Assembly (NCBI GenBank): GCA_035447065.1
Contig: DAOTGJ010000010.1
Location: 22,497 to 86,496, forward strand
Source: CALEMW01 sp035447065
GTDB taxonomy: Bacteria > Krumholzibacteriota > Krumholzibacteriia > LZORAL124-64-63
Length of the DNA: 64,000 nucleotides
Direction of reading: 5' to 3'
The position numbers were made by a program, and so were the translations under genes. The stretch's first letter is position 1. Each line of letters begins with the position of its first letter. The notes below the pieces were generated by a model. The model was not told the origin of the DNA and ran no database searches. It saw only the letters and a list, made by a program, of their open reading frames with translations. Of this stretch, positions 52,258 through 60,695 are shown piece after piece.

Positions 52258-54649
52258 GCGGACACAGCAGGGCCTCCGCGAGCGCCGCCGCCAGCTCCTC
52301 CCGCCGATACGGCTTCTGGATGAACGGCGTGTCCGGCTCCATGCGGTCCGCCAGCGATTCCGCGTGGTAGCCGCTGGAAAGCACCACCGGCAGGTCCGGG
52401 CGCAGGCGGCGCATCTCCGCCATGGCCTCCACGCCGTCCATGCGGGGCATGGTCACGTCCATGAGCACGGCGCCGATGCGCGGCTCGGACTGCACCGCGG
52501 CCACCGCCTCCAGCCCGTCCGCGGCGGTCAGCACGCGGTGGCCCGCCGTCTCCAGGATGCGCGTGCCCATGCGGCGCACGGCCTCCTCGTCGTCCACCAG
52601 CAGGACCAGCGTGGACGGACCGGCCGGATGAGCGGCGGCGCGCGCGGCGGGCCCGGGTTCGGCCTGGGTCTCCTGGCGTCCCGGCAGGATCACGCGGATG
52701 CGGGTGCCGCGGCCCGGTTCGCTGTCGATCTCGATGCGCCCGCCGTGGGCCTTCACGATGCCGCCCACCGCCGCCATGCCCAGGCCGCGGCCGGTGAACT
52801 TGGTGGTGAAGAACGGCTCGAAGAGGCGGTCGCGGGTCTCCTCGTCCATGCCGCAGCCCGTGTCCTCCACCTCCAGGAAGAGGCAGCCGGGAGTGCCGCA
52901 GGTGCAGTCCGGCTGCATGCCGGTGCGGATGCGGATCTCGCCGTCGCGGTCGCCGATGGCCTCGCCCGCGTTGGTGATCAGGTTCATGATCACCTGGCGG
53001 ATCTGCGAGACGTCCACGTGGAAGGCGGGCAGGTCGTCGGCCAGATCGTAGACCAGACGGATCTTCTTGGACACGCTCACGCCGATCATCTGGGTGATCT
53101 CGCGCACGGTGCCGGACAGGTCCACGTCGCGCAGGCGCATGCGGCCCTTGCCGGAGTAGGCCAGCATCTGGTTGCAGAGGTCGGCCGCCTGCTCCGACGC
53201 CTGCTCGATCTCCGTGAGGAACTCCAGGGCCGGCGCGTCGTCCGGCAGTTCCATGCGCGCCAGCTCGGCGTTGCCCAGCACGGCCATGAGGATGTTGTTG
53301 AAGTCGTGGGCGATGCCCCCGGCCAGCACGCCCAGGCTCTCCAGCTTCTGGGTGCGGCGCATCTGCTCCTCCAGCGACTCCCGCTCGGCCTCGGACTCGC
53401 GCTGGCGGGTCATGTCCTGGTGTGTGCCGGCCATGCGCACGGGCGCGCCGGACTCGCCGTGCTCCAGGACCTTGCCGCGGACCAGGATCCAGGCCCAGGT
53501 GCCGTCGCTGCGGCGCAGACGGTACTCCGTCTCGAAGAGGTCCGCCTCCTCGCTCTCCAGATGGTGGCGCAGATGGGCGCGGACGGCGTCGCGCTCGTCG
53601 GGGTGGATGAGCTCCACCCACTCCTGCGACGTGGTGGGGAGGTCCTCCGGGAGGCGGCCGAGCATGTCGGCCCAGCGCTCGTTGACCACCAGGCGGTCCG
53701 AGGGGATGTCCCAATCCCACATGCCCAGCTCGGCGCCGCTCAGGGCCAGCTCCATGCGCTGCTCGCTGTCGTGCAGCATGCCGGCGATGATCTCGCGCTC
53801 GGTCACGTCGGTCACGATGCCGTGCATGTGGGTCACGCGGCCGCGGTCGTCGCGGATGATGCGGGTCCAGTCGTCCACCCAGCGCGTGCGGCCGTAGGCG
53901 TCCACCACGCGGTACTGCTGGAAGAAGCCCTCGGCGTCGGAGGCGAGCCGCTCCAGGACTTCGTTCTCGGCGCGGTCCCGGTCCTCGGGATGGATGATGG
54001 TGATGAACTCGCGGCGACCCTCGGTGAAGTCCGAGGCCTCGTAGCCGAACTGGTTCACGTTCTCGCTCACGTACTCCACGGGCCAATCCTCGGCCACCCG
54101 CCACTTGAACAGGATGCTGGAGCTGTTCTCGATGATGGCCAGGGCCTGGCGGGCCTCCTGCTCCGCCTGGAGCTGGCCGGTCATGTCGCGCAGGGTGACC
54201 ACGGCGCCCAGCTTGATCATGCCCGGGCCGTAGAGGGGGCCGCCGCTGGCCAGGAGCCGGCGCTTGGGCAGCCCGGCCGGGCAGATCATGATCTGCTCGT
54301 CGCGCAGGGACTCGCCGGCGTAGGCGCGGGCCAGGGGGGATTCGGCGGGCGGCAGGGGGGTGACGCCGTCGGTGCGGTAGAGGTCGTAGCGGGCGGGCAG
54401 GTCGTCCACGGAGACGTCCAGGGCCGGCAGGCCGTGCCAATCCTTGGCGGCGCGGTTGAGCAGGCTCAGGCGGCCGGAGGCGTCGGACAGGACCACGCCG
54501 TCGCTGATGCTGTCCAGGACGGTGGCGGTGAGCTGGTGGCGTTCGTCGAGGAGACGGTGCAGTTCCGCCGCGCGGCGGCGGCCGCGGCGGTCCACCGCCC
54601 AGCACGCGCCCAGCGCCAGGATCACGAGCAGGACGTGGAAGGCATCCAT
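52247..54649 (-). CDS. PAS-repeat hybrid sensor histidine kinase with C-terminal receiver
   Basis: 800 aa from the ATG at 54649 (GGAG upstream). One N-terminal membrane helix (MDAFHVLLVILALGACWAV) is followed by three PAS domains: ~45-155, ~165-290 ('YVSENVNQFGYEASDFTEG' with PAC '...THMHGIVTDVTERE') and ~300-420 ('GMWDWDIPSDRLVVNERW...AGTHQDMTRQ'). HisKA has phospho-His in 'GGIAHDFNNILMAVLGNAEL'. HATPase_c has 'NLITNAGEAIG', 'VEDTGCGMD', 'GRGLGMAAVGGIVKAHGG'. The receiver (~680-795) has Asp in 'AVLMDVTMPRMDG'. A Cys-rich insert 'CTCGTPGC' lies in the ATPase lid. Partner: the receiver encoded 11 bp upstream. Confidence 0.95.
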   Translation of the reverse strand: MDAFHVLLVILALGACWAVDRRGRRRAAELHRLLDERHQLTATVLDSISDGVVLSDASGRLSLLNRAAKDWHGLPALDVSVDDLPARYDLYRTDGVTPLPPAESPLARAYAGESLRDEQIMICPAGLPKRRLLASGGPLYGPGMIKLGAVVTLRDMTGQLQAEQEARQALAIIENSSSILFKWRVAEDWPVEYVSENVNQFGYEASDFTEGRREFITIIHPEDRDRAENEVLERLASDAEGFFQQYRVVDAYGRTRWVDDWTRIIRDDRGRVTHMHGIVTDVTEREIIAGMLHDSEQRMELALSGAELGMWDWDIPSDRLVVNERWADMLGRLPEDLPTTSQEWVELIHPDERDAVRAHLRHHLESEEADLFETEYRLRRSDGTWAWILVRGKVLEHGESGAPVRMAGTHQDMTRQRESEAERESLEEQMRRTQKLESLGVLAGGIAHDFNNILMAVLGNAELARMELPDDAPALEFLTEIEQASEQAADLCNQMLAYSGKGRMRLRDVDLSGTVREITQMIGVSVSKKIRLVYDLADDLPAFHVDVSQIRQVIMNLITNAGEAIGDRDGEIRIRTGMQPDCTCGTPGCLFLEVEDTGCGMDEETRDRLFEPFFTTKFTGRGLGMAAVGGIVKAHGGRIEIDSEPGRGTRIRVILPGRQETQAEPGPAARAAAHPAGPSTLVLLVDDEEAVRRMGTRILETAGHRVLTAADGLEAVAAVQSEPRIGAVLMDVTMPRMDGVEAMAEMRRLRPDLPVVLSSGYHAESLADRMEPDTPFIQKPYRREELAAALAEALLCPLSA

Positions 54650-54660
54650 GCTCGCTCCGT

Positions 54661-55044
54661 TCAAACCGTGGTGACGGGTTCGCCGATCAGCGCGTGGACG
54701 GCCTCCAGGAGCTGGCCGCGGTCGAAGGGCTTCTGCAGGGAGCGCGAGGCGCCCTGGTTCTCGGCGGACTCCAGGTAGAGGCCGGCGGGGATCTGGCCGC
54801 CGCCGCTGATGGCGATGGACTTGAGGCCGGGGACCATGCGGTCCAGCTCCTGGATCAGGTCGATGCCGTTGCGGTCGGGCAGCAGGATGTCCGTGATCAC
54901 GAGATCGAAGGTCTCCCGGCGCACGGCGGCCACCGCGTCGTCCGCGCAGCCCACGCCGGTCACGACGAAGCCGCCGTGCTCCAGGTAGCGCGCGATGACC
55001 TTGCGGACGGGGACCTCGTCGTCGATCACCAGGATCTTCTTCAT
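54661..55044 (-). CDS. Single-domain response regulator (CheY-like)
   Basis: 127 aa, receiver only: 'KKILVIDDEVPVRKVIARYLEHGGF', phospho-Asp in 'FDLVITDILLPDRNGIDLIQ', switch region 'IAISGGG' and Lys in 'SLQKPFDRGQLLEAVHAL'. No output domain, so it acts by protein contact or phosphotransfer. It is transcribed just ahead of the hybrid kinase, its likely partner. Confidence 0.93.
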   Translation of the reverse strand: MKKILVIDDEVPVRKVIARYLEHGGFVVTGVGCADDAVAAVRRETFDLVITDILLPDRNGIDLIQELDRMVPGLKSIAISGGGQIPAGLYLESAENQGASRSLQKPFDRGQLLEAVHALIGEPVTTV

Positions 55045-55139
55045 GCTCGCCTCGCGGATCTCGATCTCGGGGGGCGCGCCGCCGTTCGACGGCCCTCTCC
55101 GTCCCCTGCATCGGTCGCCGGAAGGCGGACTTGAGCGGG

Positions 55140-55168
55140 TTGTGGCCCGGAACGCCCGTCGCTACCTT
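55140..55168 (+). promoter_or_regulatory. Predicted promoter of the MBL-fold gene
   Basis: TTGTGG, 17-bp spacer, TACCTT; ATG 41 bp after the -10 box. Confidence 0.5.
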
Positions 55169-55208
55169 GACCGCTCCCGACACGCCGCCCCGGACCGGAG
55201 ACGACCGC

Positions 55209-56123
55209 ATGGCCGCCGAGCCCATCCTCATCGACCTGGATCAGCCCAAGCGCGGCTACCGCCGCTTCATCTCCGCCTGGCTGCACCGCCTGGGGGACCG
55301 CACGGCCGTGGTGGATCCGGGCCCCACCAGCACCATCGACCATCTCTGCGGCGAGCTGGCGCGCCTGGGCGTGACCCGCCTGGACTGGATCCTGCTGACC
55401 CACATCCACCTGGACCACGGCGGCGGCGCCGGCACCCTGGCGCGCCGCTTTCCCGAGGCGCGGGTGGTCTGCCTGCCGGCCGCGGCCAAGCACCTGGTCG
55501 ACCCCACGCGGCTCTGGGAGGGATCGCTGCAGGTGCTGGGGGACAACGCCCCGCTGTTCGGGCGGCCGGAGCCGGTACCCGCCGACCGCATCGACGACCC
55601 CGCCGTGCTGGAGCCCCTGGGCGTGCGCACCCTGCCCACGCCGGGCCACGCCGCCCACCACGTGTGCTTCCTGCACGGGGACCTGATCTTCGCGGGGGAG
55701 GCCGCGGGCATGACCTGCCCCACGTCCGACGGCGGCTTCTGCCTGCGTCCGGCCACGCCCCCGCGCTTTCTGCGGGACGTGGCCGTGGACTCCCTGGATC
55801 GGCTGCTGGCCCTGGACCCGGCGCCGCGCCGCGCCGCCTTCGGCCATTACGGCCTGCATGCGGAGCCGGCCCTTCTCTTCCGCGCCGCCCGCGGCCAGCT
55901 CCACCTGTGGACCGAGATCCTCGCGGAGCTCACCGCCCCCGGCGCCCGCCGCGTGGACGACGCCCTGCGCCCCCGGCTGCTGGAGACGCTCCAGGCGCGC
56001 GATCCGTGGTTCGCCCCCTTCGCCCGCCTGGACGACGACCTGCGCGCCCGCGAGCTGGAGTTCCTGGCCAACACCTGGCGGGGGATGAGCGGCTGGCTGG
56101 AGGACCGCGACGCGGAGGGCTGA
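55209..56123 (+). CDS. Metallo-beta-lactamase-fold hydrolase
   Basis: 304 aa from the ATG at 55209 (GGAGACGACC upstream). The metal motif HxHxDH is in 'LLTHIHLDHGGGAGTLARRFP'; further ligands are likely H in 'PTPGHAAHHVCFLHGDLIFAGEAAG' and 'FGHYGLH'. The C-terminal ~75 residues form the helical 'ELEFLANTWRGMSGWLEDRD' tail seen in MBL proteins of the GloB-like/hydrolase group. General class: zinc or diiron hydrolase acting on thioesters, lactones or phosphodiesters. Substrate not determinable. Terminator hairpin follows. Confidence 0.92.
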   Translation: MAAEPILIDLDQPKRGYRRFISAWLHRLGDRTAVVDPGPTSTIDHLCGELARLGVTRLDWILLTHIHLDHGGGAGTLARRFPEARVVCLPAAAKHLVDPTRLWEGSLQVLGDNAPLFGRPEPVPADRIDDPAVLEPLGVRTLPTPGHAAHHVCFLHGDLIFAGEAAGMTCPTSDGGFCLRPATPPRFLRDVAVDSLDRLLALDPAPRRAAFGHYGLHAEPALLFRAARGQLHLWTEILAELTAPGARRVDDALRPRLLETLQARDPWFAPFARLDDDLRARELEFLANTWRGMSGWLEDRDAEG

Positions 56124-56130
56124 GACGGCA

Positions 56131-56159
56131 GGAGCCCCGACCGCGGGGGCCGGGGCTCC
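56131..56159. terminator. Terminator between the convergent MBL and beta-barrel genes
   Basis: GGAGCCCCG / CGGGGCTCC, 9 bp, with additional CC/GG pairs inside. It can serve both directions. Confidence 0.7.
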
Positions 56160-56183
56160 GGAGATGTGCGGGACCGACGGCGT

Positions 56184-57353
56184 CTAGAACGCCGTCACCG
56201 TGCCCAGCACCGCGCGGTTGGTCTCGCGCTCCAGATCACGCGTGAACTCCGCCATCAGGCGCACGTTGCGCGCCAGGGTGTAGGTGACGCCGCCGGTGAT
56301 CGTCTCGTAGTCCAGGGCGTCCAGGTCCGAGTCCACCTTGTTGTAGAGCAGCGTGAACCAGTGGGTGCCCAGATCGCCGCCCGGCGCGTAGATCAGCTCC
56401 GCGATGGCGCCCTTGGACTCCACGTCGGCCATGCCGGCCAGGGGCGCGTCGTCCGTGCGCACCAGGTACTGGGCCGTCAGCGCCACCTTGCCCAGGTCCA
56501 GCGACACGTCCGGACCCCAGATGCTGATGCCGTTGTCCAGCATCTCGCCGCCGTCCTCCAGGTCCTCGCGGCCCAGGTAGGAGTAGAAGCCCACGCCGGC
56601 CCGGTCGCCCAGGGCCTGGGTCAGGCGCAGGCCCACGTTCTTGCGGTTGTTGTCGTCGAACTGGCGCTGCTCGTCGGCCTCGCCCTTGCCGTTGCCGTTG
56701 GTCACGGTCATGACCAGGTCCGTGCCGCTGGACTCCACGCCGTAGGTGAGCATGAGGCCGCGGTCGTAGGTGAGGTCCGTGTGCGACGCGCCCGGCTTCA
56801 TCTTGTAGAGCAGGTAGTCCTCGAAGGTCAGGCGCAGCTCGCGCTTCATCAGCGGGTCCGACGTCTGGAACTGGCCCACGATCACGTCCAGGCCGCTGGA
56901 GAACACGTCGTCGAAGTGGAGGATGGCGTCCTCCACGCCGGCCACTTCGCCGCGCTCGCTCATGTAGAAGTAGAAGTAGTAGCCGGTCTTGGGCGCCAGC
57001 GGGCCGCCCGAGAGCAGCTTGAGGCCCCAGGGCGACTGCAGGTCGTACTCGGTGGTCTTGCCGTCGTCCCACACCGCGAAGGCGTCGAAGCGGCCGGCCA
57101 CGGGGAAGTCCTTGTTCAGCTTCAGCAGGTCGTCGCCGGCGGCCACGTAGTCCCGGTCCTTGTCGTCCTCCGGGATCGTGAAGCCGTTGCCGGCGAACTC
57201 CTCGCCGAACTCCTTGAGGCGAGGGAAGGGCGCGTGGCACGTGGTGCACGACACCTTCCAGCGGCGGGCGAAGGCGGGGATGGCCTCGGCGTCGCGCGGC
57301 ACGAGGCCGACGACCAGGGTGGCGAGCACGGCGGCGATGAGGGTCGTCCGCAT
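56184..57353 (-). CDS. Outer-membrane beta-barrel protein with an N-terminal c-type heme motif
   Basis: 389 aa; ATG at 57353 after AAGGAGG. Signal peptide to about residue 24. The mature start 'IPAFARRWKVSCTTCHAPFPRLKEFGEEFAGNGFTI' has one CxxCH (C36, C39, H40), so a heme c is expected next to the barrel entrance. The rest is strand-rich ('YYFYFYMSERGEVAGVEDAILHF', 'DVIVGQFQTSDPLMKRELRLTF', 'AGVGFYSYLGRED', 'ITGGVTYTLARNVRLMAEFTRDLE') and ends in Phe. Together with the pentaheme cytochrome encoded 11 bp upstream it may move electrons across the outer membrane. Confidence 0.88.
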   Translation of the reverse strand: MRTTLIAAVLATLVVGLVPRDAEAIPAFARRWKVSCTTCHAPFPRLKEFGEEFAGNGFTIPEDDKDRDYVAAGDDLLKLNKDFPVAGRFDAFAVWDDGKTTEYDLQSPWGLKLLSGGPLAPKTGYYFYFYMSERGEVAGVEDAILHFDDVFSSGLDVIVGQFQTSDPLMKRELRLTFEDYLLYKMKPGASHTDLTYDRGLMLTYGVESSGTDLVMTVTNGNGKGEADEQRQFDDNNRKNVGLRLTQALGDRAGVGFYSYLGREDLEDGGEMLDNGISIWGPDVSLDLGKVALTAQYLVRTDDAPLAGMADVESKGAIAELIYAPGGDLGTHWFTLLYNKVDSDLDALDYETITGGVTYTLARNVRLMAEFTRDLERETNRAVLGTVTAF

Positions 57354-57364
57354 GGGGGTCCTCC

Positions 57365-58726
57365 TTATTCGTAGACCTCGAACACGGTCGAGGCGGTGTT
57401 GACGACGATGGTGGCGGTCTCGTCCGCGGGCACCTGCAGGAAGTCGGCCACGGTCTGCACCACGCGCTTGTAGCGCAGCACGGCCTCCACGGTCACGGGG
57501 CCCGGGGCGATGTCCTCGGGCAGAGGCCAGGTGAAGCTCTCCACCTTGGTCTCGCGCGGCCCGATGCGGTAGTCCGGCCCCAGCGAGGCCGTGTTCCACT
57601 GCTGGATGGTCATGCGGCCCTGGGGGTCGAAGTAGGCCATGCGGAAGATGCGGTCGCCCACGTCCAGGCTCCCGGGATCCAGGCCGTCGCGTCCCACGCC
57701 GGGGAATCCCGTCAGGTCCTTGGCGATGGCCATGTCCTGATAGGCCAGCACGTCGGCGGCGATGGTGGTCTCCTCGCCGTCGAAGCCCTTGGCGTCCACG
57801 GGCAGGTGGTAGGTCTTGCCCTCGCTGTCCGTCGCGGTGACGTGCAGCCACATGATGCGGTCCTCCACCGAGCCCGACGGCACCTTGTGCCCGCACTTGC
57901 CGTTGAAGAGCTGCACCTTGACCTGGGCCGTCCCGTCGATCTCCACCTCGCGCTCGTACGGATGCATGCGCAGCTCGATGGCGCCGCGCACCTTGCCCTC
58001 GTCGTGGGCGCCGTGGAAGAGGTGCTGGGCGATCATGCCCTCCTCGCTCATCTTGGCGTTCTGCCCCCAGGCCTTGGGCATGTGGCAGTCCTGGCAGACC
58101 ACGCCCTGCTCGGCGTACGGACCCGCCTGCCACTCCAGGTGCGTGGACTTCACCCACACGCCGTAGGGGCTCATCTCGTTGTGGCAGGTGCCGCAGAAGT
58201 CGGCCGTGCGCAGGAAGGGGTTCTCCACCGTCTCGTGGTGGGGGGAGACCAGGCCGGGCTTGGGCCCCTGCTTCACCGGACCGGGCTCGCTGATCCAGTT
58301 GAAGTTGTGGGGGATCTCGCCCTCGAAGCCGGTGATGGTGTGGCAGAGGTCGCAGCTCACGCCCTCGTCGGCCCGCGAGCCGGAGCCCGGCGGGGGCGGG
58401 GGCACGTCGCCGGCCAGGAAGGACAGCGGCGCGTGGCAGCCGTTGCAGCCGGCCTTCACGCCGGCCACCTTGGCGTCCTTCTCGGCGTGGGGCACGGCGA
58501 GCTGGAAGTACTCGATCTCGTCCCAATGGTGAGTGTAGGACTGGGCCATCATGGACTGGGACCACTGCTGGTAGATGTCCACATGGCAGGAGGCGCAGGC
58601 CTCGGGCTTCTCGTAGTCGTCGTAGGAGCGGGTGCCGAGGGCGGCGTCGCCGGCGGGCACGGCCGCGGCGCACGCGGCTGCGGCCAGCCCGACCAGCAGG
58701 GTCGCGGCGGCGGTGCGGAAGGTCAT
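57365..58726 (-). CDS. Pentaheme c-type cytochrome
   Basis: 453 aa from the ATG at 58726 (AAAGGAG upstream). Signal peptide ends near 'AVPAGDA'; a Cys at 19 might be a lipobox but fits it poorly. Five CxxCH motifs: 'CASCH' (44-48), 'CNGCH', 'CDLCH', 'CGTCH', 'CQDCH'. Many other His residues may serve as sixth ligands. After ~residue 280 the protein becomes a beta-rich domain starting 'FNGKCGHKVPSGSVEDRIMWLHV', known from cytochrome c554-like multiheme proteins. Periplasmic or surface electron carrier. It may be the redox partner of the heme-tagged barrel. No dehydrogenase or reductase is nearby. Confidence 0.93.
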   Translation of the reverse strand: MTFRTAAATLLVGLAAAACAAAVPAGDAALGTRSYDDYEKPEACASCHVDIYQQWSQSMMAQSYTHHWDEIEYFQLAVPHAEKDAKVAGVKAGCNGCHAPLSFLAGDVPPPPPGSGSRADEGVSCDLCHTITGFEGEIPHNFNWISEPGPVKQGPKPGLVSPHHETVENPFLRTADFCGTCHNEMSPYGVWVKSTHLEWQAGPYAEQGVVCQDCHMPKAWGQNAKMSEEGMIAQHLFHGAHDEGKVRGAIELRMHPYEREVEIDGTAQVKVQLFNGKCGHKVPSGSVEDRIMWLHVTATDSEGKTYHLPVDAKGFDGEETTIAADVLAYQDMAIAKDLTGFPGVGRDGLDPGSLDVGDRIFRMAYFDPQGRMTIQQWNTASLGPDYRIGPRETKVESFTWPLPEDIAPGPVTVEAVLRYKRVVQTVADFLQVPADETATIVVNTASTVFEVYE

Positions 58727-58770
58727 GGAAGGGCTCCTTTTCTGGGTCGGGCGGACCGGGAGCGGAGAAG

Positions 58771-58799
58771 ACCCTAGCACCGACCGGCCGTTCCGCCAA
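58771..58799 (-). promoter_or_regulatory. Predicted promoter of the cytochrome/barrel operon
   Basis: Minus strand TTGGCG, 17-bp spacer, TAGGGT, 45 bp upstream of the cytochrome start. Confidence 0.55.
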
Positions 58800-59031
58800 G
58801 CCCTTCTGCAGCAACGACCTCTTTGGTGGGAATTCCGCCCTGCGGCGCGTCGATTTCATGAAACTCCGGGGTCCGCGGGGCGTAGAAGCCCAGGTCGTGC
58901 CGCCGTCGTCCACCCCCGTCGCCAGGCCGTGAGGGGCCGATTCCATGCCGACCTCATCCGAAGGATCCCGCCGCCCCGACGCCGACGCCCTGATCGTGGG
59001 CGGATGCTGAGGCGTCCGCCGGCGGATCGTG
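58800..59031. other. Non-coding spacer between the cytochrome operon and mlaE
   Basis: I see no gene in this 232-bp stretch. It contains one AT-richer segment (58810-58865) and a GGCGGATGCTGAGGCGTCCGCC hairpin-like sequence (59000-59021). It probably holds only upstream regulatory sites. Confidence 0.4.
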
Positions 59032-59060
59032 TGGACAGTCCCCCTCCCCGGATCTATATT
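59032..59060 (+). promoter_or_regulatory. Predicted mlaEFD promoter (near-leaderless)
   Basis: TGGACA, 17-bp spacer, TATATT. The mlaE ATG at 59070 is only 9 bp after the -10 box, so the transcript would start at or within a few nt of the start codon. Confidence 0.6.
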
Positions 59061-59069
59061 CGCCCGATC

Positions 59070-59855
59070 ATGTTGACCCTCGTCGCAGACATCGGCCGCG
59101 GAGTCCTGGACAGCCTGGCCTCCGCGGGGCGCGGCTCCATGCTGCTCGTCACCATCCTGGCCCAGGTGCCCCACCTCTGGAAGATGAGGCGGGAGACCGT
59201 GGAGCAGATGCACGTGGTGGCGGTGGGCTCGCTGCCCCTGGTGGTGACCACGTCCATCTTCGTGGGCGCGGTGACCGCCGTGCAGGCCGTTTATCAGATG
59301 CAGGCCTACGTGCCCATGAAGTTCCTGGGCACCATCATCTCCAAGTCGGTCTTCATCGAGCTGGGGCCGGTGCTGGTGGCCCTGGTGGTGGGCGGGCGCC
59401 TCTGCGCCAACTACGCCGCCGAGCTGGGCACCATGAAGGTGACCGAGCAGATCGACGCCCTGGAGATGCTGCCCATCGATCCCATGCGCTACCTGGCGCT
59501 GCCGCGCTTCGCGGCCACGCTGCTCATGCTGCCGGTGATCACGGTCTTCGCCGACGGCATCGCTGTGATCAGCGGCTACCTCATCTCCGTGAGCACCCTG
59601 GGCGTGACCGCCAGCACCTTCATCGAGGGCCTGCGCATGTTCTACGATCCGGCCGACCTGTTCAGCGGCCTGATCAAGTCGTTCTTCTTCGGGGCCATCA
59701 TCGCCATGAGCGGGCTGTTCTTCGGCTTCAACACCAAGGGCGGCGCGGAGGGCGTGGGCAACGCCACCATGATGGCCGTGGTGGGGAGCTGCCTCTGCGT
59801 GCTGGTGGCGGACTACTTCCTGGCGGCCATCCTCTTCCAGGTCATCTTCGACTGA
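59070..59855 (+). CDS. mlaE: MlaE-type ABC transporter permease (phospholipid transport)
   Basis: 261 aa, about 5-6 membrane segments. 'TSIFVGAVTAVQAVYQMQAY', 'IELGPVLVALVVGGRLCANYAAELGTMKVTEQIDALEMLPIDPMRYLALPRFAA' and 'KSFFFGAIIAMSGLFFGFNTKGGAEGVGNATMMAVV' are the MlaE/YrbE signature. It forms the inner-membrane channel for lipid exchange with MlaF (ATPase) and MlaD (MCE ring). No Shine-Dalgarno is visible and the promoter abuts the ATG, so translation is probably leaderless. An alternative start further in would cut the first helix. Confidence 0.95.
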   Translation: MLTLVADIGRGVLDSLASAGRGSMLLVTILAQVPHLWKMRRETVEQMHVVAVGSLPLVVTTSIFVGAVTAVQAVYQMQAYVPMKFLGTIISKSVFIELGPVLVALVVGGRLCANYAAELGTMKVTEQIDALEMLPIDPMRYLALPRFAATLLMLPVITVFADGIAVISGYLISVSTLGVTASTFIEGLRMFYDPADLFSGLIKSFFFGAIIAMSGLFFGFNTKGGAEGVGNATMMAVVGSCLCVLVADYFLAAILFQVIFD

Positions 59856-60682
59856 TGCGGGATCAAGGACCCATGCAGCACCCCGACGCCATGCCCCTGC
59901 CGGATTTCGCCGTGGCCGACCCCGCGTCGACCCAGGGCGTGGTGGTGCGCGGCCTGACGCGGTCCTTCGGCGAGCGCAAGGTGCTGGACGGCCTGGATTT
60001 CCACTTCCGGCGCGGCGAGACCGTGGTCATCCTGGGCCGCAGCGGCGAAGGCAAGTCGGTGCTGCTGAAGCACATCGTGCGGCTGCTGGAGCCCGATGCC
60101 GGCCAGGTCTGGGTGGACGGCGAGGAGATCACCGGGCTGCACAAGCGCGGACTGTTCGAGGTGCGCAAGCGCTTCGGCATGCTCTTCCAGGGCGCCGCCC
60201 TCTTCGACTCCATGACCATCTGCGAGAACGTGGCCCTGGGCCTGGTGGAGCACTCCAAGGAGAGCAAGGAGTGGATCCGCGCCCGCGCCTGCGAGTGCCT
60301 GGCCATGGTGGGCCTGCAGGCGGCGGAGAACAAGCTGCCGTCGGAGCTGAGCGGCGGCATGAAGAAGCGCGCCGGACTGGCGCGGGCCATCGCCATGAGC
60401 CCGGACTACATCCTCTACGACGAGCCCACCACCGGCCTGGACCCCATCACCAGCGACGCCATCAACGACCTGATCCTCAAGCTCCAGGCCGAGCTGAACG
60501 TGACCTCCATCGTGGTGACCCACGACATGGCCAGCGCCTTCAAGGTGGCCGACCGCATCGCCATGCTGAGCAAGGGGCGCATGATCTACGCCGACACCGT
60601 GGACGCGGTGCGCGAGACCGAGCATCCCGTCATCCGGCAGTTCATCCAGGGCAGCGCGCACGGGCCGCTGTCGGTTTTCTGA
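59855..60682 (+). CDS. mlaF: MlaF-type ABC transporter ATP-binding protein
   Basis: 275 aa with the ATG in a TGATG overlap with mlaE; a second ATG at 59873 is possible. Walker A 'ILGRSGEGKSVLLKHIVRLL', Q-loop 'GMLFQGAALFDSMTICENVALGL' (typical of MlaF), signature 'LPSELSGGMKKRAGLARAIAMSPD', Walker B 'YILYDEPTTGLDPI', H-loop 'VVTHDM'. The ~30-residue N-terminal extension is longer than usual. It powers lipid transfer through MlaE. Confidence 0.97.
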   Translation: MRDQGPMQHPDAMPLPDFAVADPASTQGVVVRGLTRSFGERKVLDGLDFHFRRGETVVILGRSGEGKSVLLKHIVRLLEPDAGQVWVDGEEITGLHKRGLFEVRKRFGMLFQGAALFDSMTICENVALGLVEHSKESKEWIRARACECLAMVGLQAAENKLPSELSGGMKKRAGLARAIAMSPDYILYDEPTTGLDPITSDAINDLILKLQAELNVTSIVVTHDMASAFKVADRIAMLSKGRMIYADTVDAVRETEHPVIRQFIQGSAHGPLSVF

Positions 60683-60695
60683 GGCGGAGGAACCC

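Noticed and set aside
54661..55044. Receiver gene as an N-terminal part of the hybrid kinase
   Set aside because: It has its own start, ribosome site and stop codon 11 bp before the kinase start, so they are separate proteins.
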